From Massospora cicadina (taxonomy: Eukaryota > Entomophthoromycota > Entomophthoromycetes > Entomophthorales > Entomophthoraceae): a DNA stretch of 64,000 bases. Under the pieces are notes generated by a model, which was not told where the DNA came from, made no database searches, and saw only the letters and a program-made list of their open reading frames with translations. The position numbers were made by a program, and so were the translations under genes. The stretch spans positions 1-64,000 of the forward strand of contig JAKSZP010000147.1 in NCBI GenBank assembly GCA_022478985.1, in the 5' to 3' direction. Every line of letters begins with the position of its first letter. The first letter of the stretch is position 1. Positions 12,371 to 24,520 of the stretch are shown piece by piece.

Positions 12371-12759
12371 CAAATTTACTTCCATTCCCAGGATTTCCGC
12401 AAGTATTCCATTTTTTATCCAACTATTGGCAGCAAATTGGAAAAAATGCCTTCGTTGTAGATCAAATTGATGAAATTGTTCTTCCTGATAAGCGGAGCTT
12501 CCTTGTCTCTCTGACAAACTAGAGGCAGAGCTTGACCTATATGGTAAATGTTTTTCCTTGAAGTTGCATTTAGCTCCATATTTTCTTATAAAATCCATCA
12601 TGATGAAAAAGGAATAGTTTTCGTTGGCAAAACTTTAGCTGGCGCAGATACCACCTGGGATCCAAATCTGAGCGGTAATACGCTATATGATTCACAGGAG
12701 ATGGTTGTATTTGGCCGTCAGTTCCATCTTCCTTCTTATGTTCCATATTAGGTGAGATA

Positions 12760-12960
12760 CTCATTTTCTTCACCAGCTTGGTCATAGCAATAAATAGGCG
12801 CCCCATTTTCGATAATCTCCCGCACCCATACTTATATTTGGTATATCAATATATGTACACTCATAGTACCGCAAAATGTTATTTACTGAGTATAATGTGG
12901 CATTATTTTCCGAATCAAGGGTGTTTTAAGAACCTAAATTAATATTCATTCCTTAATTGC
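12760..12960 (-). pseudogene. Element B protease remnant
   Basis: The position homologous to A's TDSGAPIKIVS reads IIENGAPIY near 12815-12785, so the catalytic Asp-Ser-Gly is lost. Surrounding nucleotides align with 2300-2480 of element A. Confidence 0.5.
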
Positions 12961-12999
12961 GCTTAGGGGGATTGTCAGATTCGCCTCATCTAATTTGAC

Positions 13000-14510
13000 C
13001 TCATCCAAATTTATCCAGATTTTCAGCGGATTGAATCTTGTCTATTAGTTGGCACACATATGGGCGAGCGAAGTTCTTAATTATTACAAGATTAATGTCT
13101 TTTCTTTTGGCTCTGTTTACAGCATTGATACATAAGTTGACCATTCTGCAAATCCGGTCTGTGCATTGTATTTGACAAACAGTTCATTGATGTCAATATC
13201 CTCATTTAGGATATCAGGAGGAATTGGTTTAACCGCAGCTCTAGACTGTTCCCTGTCTAGGCTGTGGGCCTTTTCCCTCTCCTGTGCTGGTTTGGCCTCC
13301 TTTGCCCAGACTACGTTGATTTTCTCCTTAGGCTATTTGCTAAAGCACTTGGAAGCGAAGTGGCCCTTACCTCTGAACTAGTGACAGCATATGTTACTCT
13401 TGTCTGCCCATTTGAACCCCTCAGTTTTATTTCCTGCAGTGTTTGATTGGTTGGGGCCTTAGCTGGTTTGGTCAATAAGTTAACATAAAAATTTCTGACT
13501 GAACTTAGATTGAATTTTTGTTTAGGGGCTAAAACATGGCTACTAGCATCTCAAAGTGATCCACCATCTGTGAGATGATTATTTAGGTGACTACCGTGGA
13601 AAAACTCAAATGTTGTAAATCATGATAAAGCCAAAAGACCACTTGTAATGTGATTCATTATCAAAATCGCCAAGATTTTCACTTTGACCAAAATCTGTGA
13701 TTCTTGGTTGAATCTTACAGCAAAATTCACTAAGGTCTCATCTTTCTGGAATTGAATCCCCATATTTTCTGCTTGAGTTTCAACATACGTGTGGGCCTTC
13801 CAAACTCCTTCATTATTGCATTGGCCTCCAAATAAGACCAGCTAACTCCATCTAGATGATGTAACACTAAGTTTTGGCATTTTGTATCTAAGCAGTTAAT
13901 GACCTTCATAACTTTTTGTCTATTTCTAAACCCAATCATAGTCATGTCAAACAGTCAGAAGAACGCAGGAGTCTTGTCCCAATATAATTTTGGGTAATTT
14001 TGGTGTGGCTTTGAATTCCTCCAAATTTCTCTACCCACCACTCCTGGCTCAACTACCTGACTGACTTGAGGAGTAGTCTCAGGGGTTATCTCCAAATGGT
14101 TGCAACTGCTGTCAGCTTATTCATAGGATCTTCCAACTTCCCAAATTCAGTTCTTGGGGTCTTTTCATTGGCGTCGGTCACCACATAAAGTTCACATTCA
14201 CATTTTTGATTCTTTAGATCGTTGACTTGTTTTAATAGGCGTTTCTTGTCTGAGCTGAATGAGCGCAAACAAACGTTATCCGCTTCACAAACCATCTTCA
14301 GTAATACAACTTCTTTGACTAAATCTATTTATCCTTTTTTAATGACGTTACTTTCCCAAATATCTCATTGATAAACTTGGAAACTTCTTCTACTCTTTCC
14401 TTGATCTTAGTGACTCTCGCCTTAAATACAGCTAATTCTCTATAAAAGGCTAAAGACAAGGAGTTCTTTTTTGATGGTTGCCAATTCAGTCCATAGCTTT
14501 CTCAATTCTT
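13000..14510 (-). pseudogene. gag: Element B Gag, decayed
   Basis: It follows the primer site and aligns with A's Gag. An open piece at 14086-14295 gives a charged, helix-prone protein rich in Lys and Asp. Near 13385-13330 the frame reads CCHxFRGKGHFASKCF (x is a stop), a Gag zinc knuckle whose second Cys position is Phe. Function would be RNA binding and particle assembly. All frames are interrupted. Confidence 0.6.
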
Positions 14511-14552
14511 CCTTATATGACATTGTAGATTAGCTTAACTTACTCAACTACC

Positions 14553-14568
14553 CCTGTAGTGAGAACAA
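14553..14568 (-). other. Primer binding site of element B
   Basis: The minus strand reads TTGTTCTCACTACAGG next to the LTR end TTTTAACA, a decayed form of the TGGTGCTCACTACAGG site in other elements. Confidence 0.6.
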
Positions 14569-14570
14569 AA

Positions 14571-15642
14571 TGTTAAAACGTCTTGTTGATAGTTCCCAGC
14601 TTTTAATTGCACATGTTTGGCTTGTGCAAAAGTTGCGTTGTTTGATAGATATATATGATAGATAATAGTACGACAACTATTATCCTTAGTTGAATAATTA
14701 AATAGGATGTGGTCCAACGCTAAACTTAAAAAATCCACAGAAACTGATACAACATCTATGGACTTCTTCCCTACTCATGCTAACTTAATCCACTATCATA
14801 TTCAGATACTCTCAGACTTAGCTCTCATCACGCTGAGTCTGTGGAGAATACATCAGAGGCCTGCTTCTCTTCCAAAGATATCCGATCCTTACTCTTAATA
14901 CACACAAAAGAGTTTACAATTTTGTACTACAACAATAATCACTTAAGATAAATAGAACTACTTAATTCTAGTTGCAATCATACTATGAACTCTTTCTTTA
15001 TTAATATAAAATTCTAAGAAACTAGTAGGGCAAACTCAGTTCTCAACTCTTAAGTTGGCGCCTCAGCCATGAAATGGCAGCTGTTGCCATTGGATTTCCA
15101 TACAACGTCTCTACCAAGGATGGTCGTCTTCCTCAGGTTATAGATTCCTCTGTTGGAAATCCCTAGACCTGAAATGGAAAGAGTTAAAATCATGTCCCTT
15201 ATGTTCCCTCTTAATCACAGCAAACTGACTATATTTGGCTAGCGACCCACTTAAATAATGTGATCCTTTACCCATTATACCTGGTCGCAAACCAACTGGT
15301 TGATTCACTAGTTGCAGGCGAAAAACACTAGGCTCTTCAAATGCTTATAAAATTTACAAATAGTCGGTAATGAAACCTGACTGATCCCAATTTGTACACC
15401 TGATAGTTAATCAGCAATCAGCTATCTGATGCCCCAATTTCATTGGCAACTCTAACTAGAAAGATCTAAAGCATTTGTATGTATTGATCCAGACAGATCC
15501 AAACCCAACGAATTACCAAAGATCACAGACATTACTAACCCAAAATTAAGGTCAACCATTATCCAAGCCTTTAATTTGTGGGACTTATCCACTAAAAAAA
15601 GGCAGATAACCTAAGAAGCTGGAAAGATGGGCAAAAGTAACA
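14571..15642 (-). repeat. Element B 5' LTR (1072 bp)
   Basis: On the minus strand it starts TGTTACTTTTGCCC and ends ACGTTTTAACA. It is the uninterrupted reference copy of the A/B LTR family. It lets R copy 1 be defined in the 3' LTR and lets A's split LTR be recognised. Confidence 0.85.
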
Positions 15643-16524
15643 ACCTATGCTGTCAATTAGAGCTTTCTTACTTTATCTGGCTGGACTTAATCCTCTTTTT
15701 TTCAGAGGTTCTCAGCTTTAGTTCCCTCCATGCTGAGTTAGTGGAGATCTGTTTCAAGGATCTGCTGCTTTTTTAAAGATATTCAATACTTATTCTTTAT
15801 TCACGCAAAAGAGTCAACAATATTGTACTACAATAAATATGCTGAAGATGAATTGAACTTATTACTACTAATTGATCCGCTTATTAATACAATGAACTAG
15901 GAAATTTATAGAAATTTCAGCATCAAACTACTTGGTTGGGCCAAAGTAAGAAAACAGCAGCCATTGTCTTTTTATTCCCATTAAAGTCATTTAAGGCGAT
16001 GTTCCTCTTCATTTATCTAAGGATTCCTTTGTCAGACATCCCAGAGACTCAAACTGGAAAAAGCCAAAAATGTGTCCCTAATGTTTCCGCTCAATCACAG
16101 CAAAGCAACCACATTTGCTAGCGACTTGCTTAGCTAATGGGACTCTTTACTGAATACAGCAGGTCAAAGATCAACTGATTTATTTACTAGTTGTAGGCGC
16201 CACCAATCGCCTCACAACTCTTACATTGATTTTTAAATAGCCATCAATAAAACCCGATCATTCACAATTTTTGATCTAAAAGTTAATTAACGAAGAACTA
16301 TTAGATGCCTCATTTATATCAGCAACTCTGTCTAACAAGTTTGTAGGCATTTGAAGGATTGACCTAGCAGATATGAACCTTGCAAATTACCCAAAAGTTG
16401 CTGACATTGTTAAACGGGTATCAAAATAACCATTATCCAATTTTTTTTCTAGTGAGACTTATCCCATAGTATATCAGAAGAGAGCCTAGGAGCTGGAAAG
16501 GTAACCAAAAACCCAAAAGTATGG
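15643..16524 (-). repeat. Element A 5' LTR, distal piece
   Basis: It matches 14790-15642 along its length but lacks the PBS-proximal 190 bp, which are found at 4128-4324 beyond element B. The outer end reads (minus) CCATACTTTTGGGT, in which the TG start is lost. Confidence 0.7.
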
Positions 16525-17690
16525 ATCTCATTATTCCCTAATCAAGACGTGTTATTACAACCTGCATATCTTTTGTTGAGATGCCAGATTTCCAACATGG
16601 CACTTCAATTATCAATGCTGAAGTGAGAGGCATATTTGTAGAATTGGTGGTGTTGCAAATGCAAAGTCCAATACTATAGACGCCAAAGTAGTTCTAATGA
16701 TTGACCCCATCTACTTGTTGTAGATGGTACAGGGTAAGATGTACAAACTTTCACAAATATCGCCTCAACCATCCTGCTAAACCCTGTTCTACATTAATTG
16801 AGGAACTTTTAGTTAAACTCATCATAGGTGCTAATACCGCGAGGTCTCATATTCTATTTGCTCAACCTTTAGGTATGAGGTACCCAGAAAGAATGACCTG
16901 GTTAGCTTCAGCTTTTTCTAAGATTTGTAATTGATATTGTTTCACAGAGGGGTAGGTTGGTTTACCTATATAGATGTGGGTAATAAAAGGTTGCAAGTCA
17001 TTGTCATTTCGCCCATGTGCATATTGATTACACAAACCTTGAGGCGAGCGTCATCAATAGCTGGAGAGTTGTCTGATGCCAAATCATTGTCATTCATTAT
17101 AATAATAATTTAGCCAGGAAACTTGGGGTGTTACCTGATATTGATCGCAAATTTTGTTAGGACAAAGGGTGGTATAATCCAAATGTCCCTTGATAAAAGC
17201 TTAATACAACTGAAGTATTAGGCGAAAAGAAACTTGAAAATGATTACTTTTAACTAGAATTCTTCACTCAAAGGAAAACAATCCTTGAGTACTTTAACCA
17301 GAATATGTCTTCACTAAAAAGATAATGGAAGGAAATATATTGAAAATGAATGCCCTTTTAAATATTAAATATATATTTGAGATCAGGGAATTATCAAAGG
17401 GTAAAATCTCCAATCGCTTCCAAGATGAGCTCTATACTAAACTGGAAAGGAACTCTGTTAAAATCTGGTTAAGTCAATCAAAAATTAATTAATTGCATAG
17501 ATTGGGTTTGACTCCCAACATTAGGTGGCTTTTGTCAAAAAAAGAACCTATTGTATATGTCAGGATCAGACAATAAAGCCAGGAGATTTAGATAAAGTTA
17601 ATTGGAAAATTATCCTCAACAATTGTTTCATCTAAATCTTTAGATCAGTTTTGAATCCCAACATCATATTGACTCTAATCCATTATTCAT
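16525..17690. other. Unclassified region
   Basis: Broken plus-strand frames exist (for example 16701-16934, 77 codons, opening with two cysteines and ending in RYPERMTWLASAFSKICN), but no motif is recognised and no second copy is in the window. It is probably old repeat DNA. Confidence 0.25.
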
Positions 17691-17699
17691 ACTGCATCC

Positions 17700-18330
17700 T
17701 GACACCTAATCAGATGGCTCAGGGGGATAAGTCGTTAGTATATCTATATGAACTGAAGTAAAATGTAAAAAAGGAGGTAAGTACCATAGGCACATCCTGA
17801 GGTACCCTGCCTCATCACCTTCATTACATGCTTTCAACAGAAAAAGGTCAGATTTGCCATTGATCATATTAGCAGCCTGGGAAGCTGGTTGACTATTAAA
17901 ATAGTCCCACATAGTAGTTACACGAAGGCGTTCTGCCTGTAGTAAAACTTCCATATTATCAACTTTTTTGGGTAGCATCCGGAAATCTCACTTTCATGTT
18001 AATATTATTGTTCACAAGGGACCTAACATTCTGGCTCTGGGTATTTACTTTATGTTATAAAGCTTTTAGGAGTAGATACTATTCCGTATCAGAGTGAAAA
18101 AGTCTGATCATATCTGCATCCAAGCTCTTGAGGTGGTATTCATCAGCTTCCATAAATTTGGTTAAACCTTTTACTTGATAGTCGTGGAAAAGTATAATAT
18201 CTAAAAGTTGGCCAATATGAGCTTTTAAAGTGGCTCGTACTTAGCAAACATCACTAGACTGGGTTTAAAGGCGTCTGAGGCAACCTAAGCCACAAACAAT
18301 TGTAATACTTCCATTATAGAAATCTTTAAT
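17700..18330 (-). pseudogene. Decayed reading frame of unknown family
   Basis: The minus frame from about 18260 down to 17706 is largely open with two or three stops: GLTKFMEADEYHLKSLDAD and VNTQSQNVRSLVNNNINMK, then a 90-codon open end with GYLRMCLWYLPPFLHF. The style (charged, helical, Gag-like) suggests a retroelement Gag but there is no zinc knuckle. Function unassigned. Confidence 0.3.
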
Positions 18331-18808
18331 GGTGTCAATGAATTAATAATTGTTTAAATCAATCTACAAGGAACTGATACGAGCCTCCTGAAGTGAACAC
18401 CACAATGTGAAATTAAAGCTGAGGTATCCGATTTTGACGGCACTGGTAATTAAGCTAAAACTAATAATGCCATTTTTGAGGACATCTACCTTAGTAAACA
18501 ACTATAAAACGGACACTCTTTGGCAAGAGGTATCTATATCATAAATTACAGCAGAACACAATGTATTTTCAGGTTCTTCCAAAGGCTCAACTGCTCACTT
18601 TGTTAACCTTGTTCAGCTAAATTCCTTCTTGCAACTTATGAAAAAGATCCCTTCTATAGCAATTTTATATGACCACATTATCCCACACCGGATTACTTAA
18701 TTCTGTTTTATTTAGATTATTGGTTTTATATCTAATTTAGCTTATTGATTAAGCTTTAGACAACAATCTATTTATTTTGTCTATTTGGTGATAATAACCA
18801 CTCAAATG
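18331..18808. other. No feature seen
   Basis: AT-rich flank of R copy 2. I see no domain and no repeat shared with the rest of the window. Confidence 0.3.
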
Positions 18809-18828
18809 GTTAATTGTAATCCCTTGAG

Positions 18829-20742
18829 CTCTCTTTCCACTTGGCGTAACTTTATGAGCAAGAACTAAAGGAAAAAAAGAATCTAAATTTAATCATCTGC
18901 CGTAGTTTTTCTCCAATGTCATCAGATACCCCATCAGCTGCTCCAACGTGGTGCAGCGGCGAAACTCCTCCCCACTTTTTTCCATCCAACAGGAAAACTC
19001 CCTCAGACTGGCTCGCCCAGTCATACCAACCCCAGTGATAATACATTCCTCCTAAGGATCTTGACACCAACCTTGCTCAAACCCAAGTGGTGCCCCCATT
19101 GCCCCTAGTGCTCCCCTGGAGCAACATGCGTTTCAGCCTTAGGGTCAAATTATGAGAAGCTTTTCCCTTACCATGACCAAGCCATTATTAAAATAGCTCA
19201 GGCGGTGTGTTATCAATTGTTTCATTGATTTCCGCCTTTATAATGGGGCTTTTTGATCTCAGCTTCACCTGTGAAGCTGAAGCCACCACTGCGGTAACTG
19301 TTTCATGTTTACCAAGGTACCCCTCTCTCCACAATTTGAACCTGGCTTTTAGCAGATACCACTAGGTGGTTCAGTTCGCTAGTTTACCCACCCACCAGCC
19401 CCCTTAGGTGCTTCACCAGGAGCTTATGGAGGGTTTGGCAGCCTATGGCTCCAACCCCATTCTACAATTTTTTGTCCCAAATGATGCCACACGCCTTGCT
19501 GGGCCTTGGGAATATGCCATGATCAGCCCTGAATCTAATAAAATTGCCTTGTCAATTCCCCCTCATGCTGTCATTCCTTCTGTCCCTAACCATCTATTCT
19601 GGGCCCGCATCAAGGGCGGGCAGACGATCTATCCATCCTGTTTTGAGTTGTACCACTTGAAACGTAAGTGCCATTCTTAACTGCTTCTGATGGCTCTGAA
19701 TTTTCATCCGTCACCTTCCAATCTGCTGTCCACCCCATTCCAGCTTTGGTATAGGGTACAAACCTACCTCACTCTCCCCCAAAGCTGTTGCTGCAGCTGC
19801 ACTTGCAGCCACCAATCAGCCTCCTCCTCACCCCAGTGCCACACACGATTCCTTCAATCAAGCAAAGCTTAGACCCCAGGTCAATACCATGTTTCCTCTA
19901 ACAAATCAACCAAACCTCAACCATATGCTGATACCCCAATTCAATTTAACCAGAACCCATGGGAGTTATTGGCTGATATTAATGAGTCCACAAGTATTAT
20001 TAAAGACTGCACTATCCATCTTGAGCGGTTTGTGTTTACTGACCATGACGCTATGCTACCAACTTGCTTATATGCCCTTCAGCAAAACGCTGAAATGTTC
20101 CGTGGCAACCACCAGCTGGATGTTGAAGCAACGGCTAAATGAGATTGTCATCCTCTCCAGAAATCTGCCTCAAAATCACTGGCAATGCTCACAGGAGGAA
20201 TTCTTCATCTCATTATCCCCTCAACCGCCAATATGCTCCAAAAGAAGATGTTGACTAAATCTCACAAAATTTGCAAATGATACCATCCAGCATGTAAAAG
20301 TGGTAGCGCGGAATCCTAATTCCAAGATTACCTGCACTAATATCACCACATTTGTAAAGCTTCCCAATGCGCGCATGAAAGAAGAAACAGCCTTGGCAGT
20401 TACATCAGGTTTTTAAATTCAACTAATGTCTTCCTGCCACCCCACTCATCAGAAATTTTTATCTCCACATCCCACTGATGCCCCAACGCCCCTGCTCTCT
20501 GCCATAGGCCGTGAACTGCTTTGGGGTGAAGCAGCGGCTGAGTATGAGCCCCCTAACTTCACTCCCCTTCCACCATGATTATGTAAGCGGTTCCCGCTTT
20601 GCCACCTGGTTAGTTGTCTTTGCGTTTTGTGTATTGTCCGCTCATTTTGGGCGGTTAGTTAATTTTGTTCAGTGAGAATTTATTTGTTAGCTTTTCAAGT
20701 TTTGGTAATGTCCATTCCCTGGTCAGCATACCTCATAAAAAA
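18829..20742 (+). mobile_element. Repeat R copy 2, with the clearest target-site duplication
   Basis: It begins CTCTCTTTCCACTT and ends CATACCTCATAAAAAA. The flanks 18809-18828 and 20743-20762 share a perfect GTTAATTGTAAT, and 16 of 20 positions overall. The length is 1914 bp, the same as copy 1. The short A-rich tail and long duplication are hallmarks of LINE-type target-primed reverse transcription. Confidence 0.85.
19270..20640 (+). pseudogene. R copy 2 ORF1-like gene, broken
   Basis: A 90-codon open part (19408-19680) carries FWARIKGGQTIYPSCFELYH followed by LKRKC. Compared with copies 1 and 3, the ancestral motif is CPSCFELDHLKRKC, a textbook CX2CX4HX4C zinc knuckle in which this copy has lost only the first Cys (Tyr). 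A Pro/Ala-rich linker follows, then an open 121-codon piece (19889-20254) with NLTRTHGSYWL. An acidic C-terminal part with LLSAIGRELLWGEAAAEYEP lies near 20490-20550. Nothing downstream resembles an RT. Confidence 0.6.
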
Positions 20743-20762
20743 GTTAATTGTAATTCACAGAG

Positions 20763-22650
20763 GATTATATCCAATGATATTTAAGGTTACTATTCCATTG
20801 GGGATTGTTGCCAACAACATCTATATGAGTAAGTTGGCTCAAAATGGCAATTACTCATGTTAAATTGTTTAATTTAGTAGCCAACATGTGGGCTGATATG
20901 AATGGCAATTTAAATACATTAATCTTTATGAAAAGCAGCTGGAATTTTTCCCAGAAGTGAACTAATATCTTTTTTTTGTCCGCTAGGCATGCTGAGACCA
21001 TTATGGTTACCACGACTTACTCCTAACACATGTCCTCCCTTACCTTCGCCTATAAATATTACCTATTTTTAATTATTATAAACACCTTATACTATATCTT
21101 ATATGTTTTTATATTTTGTAGTTCTTCTGCTTCTTGTTGAAGGGAGATTTTGTCTAAGTATCAATACCAGAGTGGGGCCAAAGTCACTTGAACCTTTAAA
21201 TTGCCAGAGTGTTGCTGAAGTCACTTGCCATAATCATATCCGCCAGAGTAGGCCAAATCTATCCATTAGTCAAAACTAGACTAGCTAATTGTCTTAATAC
21301 AATTTGCAGGTCCATATTTAATTTCTAGAGAGTCAGAAGTTAAGCAAACCTGTGCAACAGTGAAAACCATGCAGTTTTTATAACTTACCATTAAATTTTA
21401 ACCCAAATAAGCCGATCTACTAGCGTACCTATTGTTGCATTTTATGCATAATAAATAGCACCCAAAAGTGGTAGACTAGTGAAATATTAATCCAAATTAG
21501 ACTAATTGAGCGAATCTCTAAGGCTTGGCGGATTACCATTGTTGTTAAAATCCACATGATTGTATTTGAGGTTATAACGGAATACCATAATAAAAATATG
21601 GTTTATCATACTAAATATTTTATGCCGGCGTGAGTGACAAGATATATGATAAAGATATAGCAACCAGAGTTGATCTAAACAACCAGGCCAAGAGCTAAAG
21701 CAATTACTAGATTGAGGGGGTAGAATTTGTGCCAGTGGGGTTATAGGATTTGATATACCATATATGTAAATTTAAGGCGCCAAGGCGAGAGCACCAAAAG
21801 AAATTTAATATAGCTTTGGCGACTCCCTATGAAGTTGAGGGTTGTGCACTCAAAAATCCTTAGGGCATCAAATCCTATCTCTAATCATTAGAGAATATAA
21901 GTATTAGATAAATGTAGCATGAGTTGATGTTTGGTAAACTTACTTGCAACAGTGGTTAATCAGCATTTCACACCTTACTAACCTCATTTTCTGGCCCAGC
22001 GCTGAACATGCTGAATCTTTAAAGACTCTAATTGATTGGCCGTGAAGACTGAGCCTACAGTATCAAAGCCAACTTTAACTTGTTGGAGAATTTCACTCAA
22101 TCCACAGATTTGACTCACCCTACCATTTCACCCTTTTAATAAATACCCAGTCTATAAAACTAATTATTAAAGAGCAGTCAATGCAGCTGCTGCCCTTCAA
22201 CTCTTTACTACGCCAAGCTCTCCATATGGCAATTAAGCCACTTTTCGAGGGTATACTCATTCTGAGCTTTCCAGAGATTTTCCTGAAGAAACGAAGTTTA
22301 ATAAAAACTTGCTTCTGCAGCTGTTTATGTGTGCGTCAATGAGTTGAGATCTTCACTTTAGACTCCTCCGCCACAGCCCTGCAAACTAATAAAATTATTC
22401 ACTTTTGTTCCTAAACTTATGACCTTTTCTGAACACCAGCTTTTCAAACCTGGTAAGGCAATAACACCGCTCTGGCCTCATTGACTATAAAAACCAAAAC
22501 CTCTCACTCCTTCTTCCCCATGCCAATGATGCTCCAGCTCCCTTTTTGTCAGCCTTTGCCTGTACATGATGATACTGGTGCTGGATGAGTATTCCTCGAC
22601 CCCTCTTCCCCTTTTTATGGATGCTAAAGCCAACGACGCGGCCTCAAGTT
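20763..22650. other. Unclassified repeat-like DNA
   Basis: No gene is recognised. Near 21705-21725 a plus-strand purine run (GATTGAGGGGGTAGA) resembles a polypurine tract. A perfect 12 bp inverted repeat lies at 21743-21754 and 21867-21878. The stretch 22500-22640 has faint similarity to the C-terminal end of repeat R (NDAPAPFLSAF against TDAPTPLLSAI). Confidence 0.25.
21743..21878. repeat. 12 bp inverted repeat pair, 112 bp apart
   Basis: ATAGGATTTGAT at 21743-21754 and its exact reverse complement at 21867-21878. It could be the ends of a very short element or chance; no flanking duplication was found. Confidence 0.35.
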
Positions 22651-22663
22651 AGGATTATTAAAT

Positions 22664-23640
22664 TTATCTATTAATTAATTTGTTTTTCACAACACAAATA
22701 AAGATGCGTGGAGGACTTCCCTTTAATTGGTTGGGCAACACTAATGCTAAAAATGAACGAGTGGATGCATGAGGGGTGTCATATAAGCAATTTACGCCAG
22801 GGGGAGGTCTGATGTTCAGATTTCTGACTGACTGAGGCGTAACAGTGGAGGTATTGTCCAAGGTTCTGTTCCTTCTCTCAGTTTGACCATCTTATTTTTG
22901 ATGGTAAGCTAATGATTGACAGAGTTTGAACTAAAGAAGTTCAAGAAGGGCACTTTTACCCGGTGGTAAATCATGGTCTGCAGTTGCTTACTATCTCATT
23001 TAAAAAGACTTAACATAGGAAAAATGTTTTATAAACAGAGCTGTCATCTTTTTAGGTAATGACTGTGTTACAAGGGATAAAAATTGTGAACTTATTAAGG
23101 CAAAAACCACCATAATGATCACATCTTGAAACTTGGAGTAAAATAGCTCCCTGATGAAGTCAACAGATACTGAGGTCAAAGCCCATCATACTGTTGCAGT
23201 TAATGCAAAATATCTTTCTTACACAGATCAGTCAGATTTAGGGCAGTAGAAGACTATTCATCTAGAGATCCATGAGGGATCTCCATAGAGGAGCCTAGAC
23301 AGTTTTAATGTGTTTGATATCTGAATATGTGACATGAATGGAGTTAGCGCAAACCTTGGCTCACTTAACCTGTGAGAATAACTTTAGACTCAAGTGGTCT
23401 ACTCTGCGCAGATAGTAACTGGATAACTTTCTTTACTATCATAAACATTCATTAAACAAAGTCTCCTCTGATTCTACCACTTGTAACATTGATTGCTTTG
23501 ATAAAGTCCGCGCCTCATGGCAAACCAATTGTAGACACTCTTAATTGTATTTAACTTTTTTTGACACTTGGGACACAATGGAAACCAATCCAACCTCTTC
23601 CTTAGCAGCTAACCTCCAAATAATCTTGCAAAAGAGAGTG
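22664..23640 (-). pseudogene. pol: Chromovirus-like Ty3/gypsy integrase, decayed
   Basis: The minus strand from about 23200 downward reads MGFDLS, GSYFTPSFKMxSLWWFL in shifting frames, IVSNCRPxFTTG (region of the second catalytic Asp), FKLCQSLAYHQKxDGQTERR (x is a stop; the AYHPQTDGQTERxNQ motif with its Glu), then an open end with HASTRSFLALVLPNQ. The DGQTER form is typical of chromoviruses and unlike the NGLVE form in elements B and G. Upstream RT is not found, so the element is truncated. Confidence 0.7.
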
Positions 23641-24520
23641 TCTTTGTTCAATCAGGGCAGATATCATATTGAGTTCTGGATACTGAGTATTTTGTTAATG
23701 CCAGACTGATTGATGCCAGTTACTTCACTTAAATCAATATAACTGTAAAAAAGATAAACCTGAGGATCTGTAAAAAAGGTTTTTATTAAAAAGGTGAATC
23801 TTATACTTCAAGGGAAATTGAGGATATATAAATTAATAGAGTATTTAAAAGTATTTTGTGTTAGGGTTTACAATATTGAATTTTTGAGATCCTCAAGTCA
23901 GACGCCATCTGGTTTATGCTTTAGTGGCTCCATCCATTTGGGCCAATTCCTGAATCCGCGAGCTCCTTCTTCTGGTGGTTATCCCTGAACCTGGATGCTC
24001 AAGGGCGCATTCATCTTCACCTTCTTCTGGGTTGTGGTGCGTTGTATCTCTACTGGTATTGATATATTATCAGCTTTAAATCTCATTTGACTTCTTTTTG
24101 AGCAATGTCACTCCTTGGATGTGCCTCACTTTGTGGCCTTGAGTGACTCTCAAAATTGAAGGATAGCATGATTTGGTAATAATAACTTTTGATCCTCAAA
24201 AGCTCTCATCTGCATAATCTGGTTTACTCATCATAGCATCATCAGCGGAATGAAAATTTATTCTTGCCCCCTAAAGGTATATAAGGGGGTCGATTTCATA
24301 GGGTTTTTTTTGGAGGTGACGTCATCTTCATAAAGTAAATCTCTGGCTCGTCAGGGCAAAAATTATTTCACATGATATCTTCCTGATTAAACTGTTAAAT
24401 TCTTTGCTCGCCTGCATCTATAAAAGGGCTTTAATCGCCCCCATCTGCATTAAGCTAGTTGCCTATACCTCCACCAATTTTGGTCTTACTTTCATTTATA
24501 TCACTGTTCAAGGAATGACT
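23641..24520. other. Unassigned, probably remains of the 22.7 kb element
   Basis: Broken frames on both strands (for example 23794-23988 plus; a charged minus stretch TTRRRSSRIQELAQMDG near 23950). No confident domain. Confidence 0.25.

Larger units (their letters stand above)
4325..15642 (-). mobile_element. Ty3/gypsy element B, nearly complete, inserted in the 5' LTR of A
   Basis: B has a 5' LTR (14571-15642), primer site, Gag, protease, dUTPase-like, RT, RNase H and integrase remnants, a polypurine tract at 7334 and a 3' LTR (4325-7333, broken by repeat R). It is the same family as A, about three-quarters identical by eye in Gag. The flanks read TATGA on the left and ACCTATGC on the right, a weak and shifted target duplication. 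Every coding region contains stops. The interior carries about 1.7 kb more than expected between integrase and the polypurine tract. Confidence 0.75.

Noticed and set aside
16701..17113. Plus-strand ORFs as host genes
   Set aside because: Short, no recognised motif, no supporting structure; they sit in decayed repeat DNA.
22140..22640. A fourth copy of repeat R
   Set aside because: Only a few residues near the end look alike; no R start, no R end and no duplication were found.
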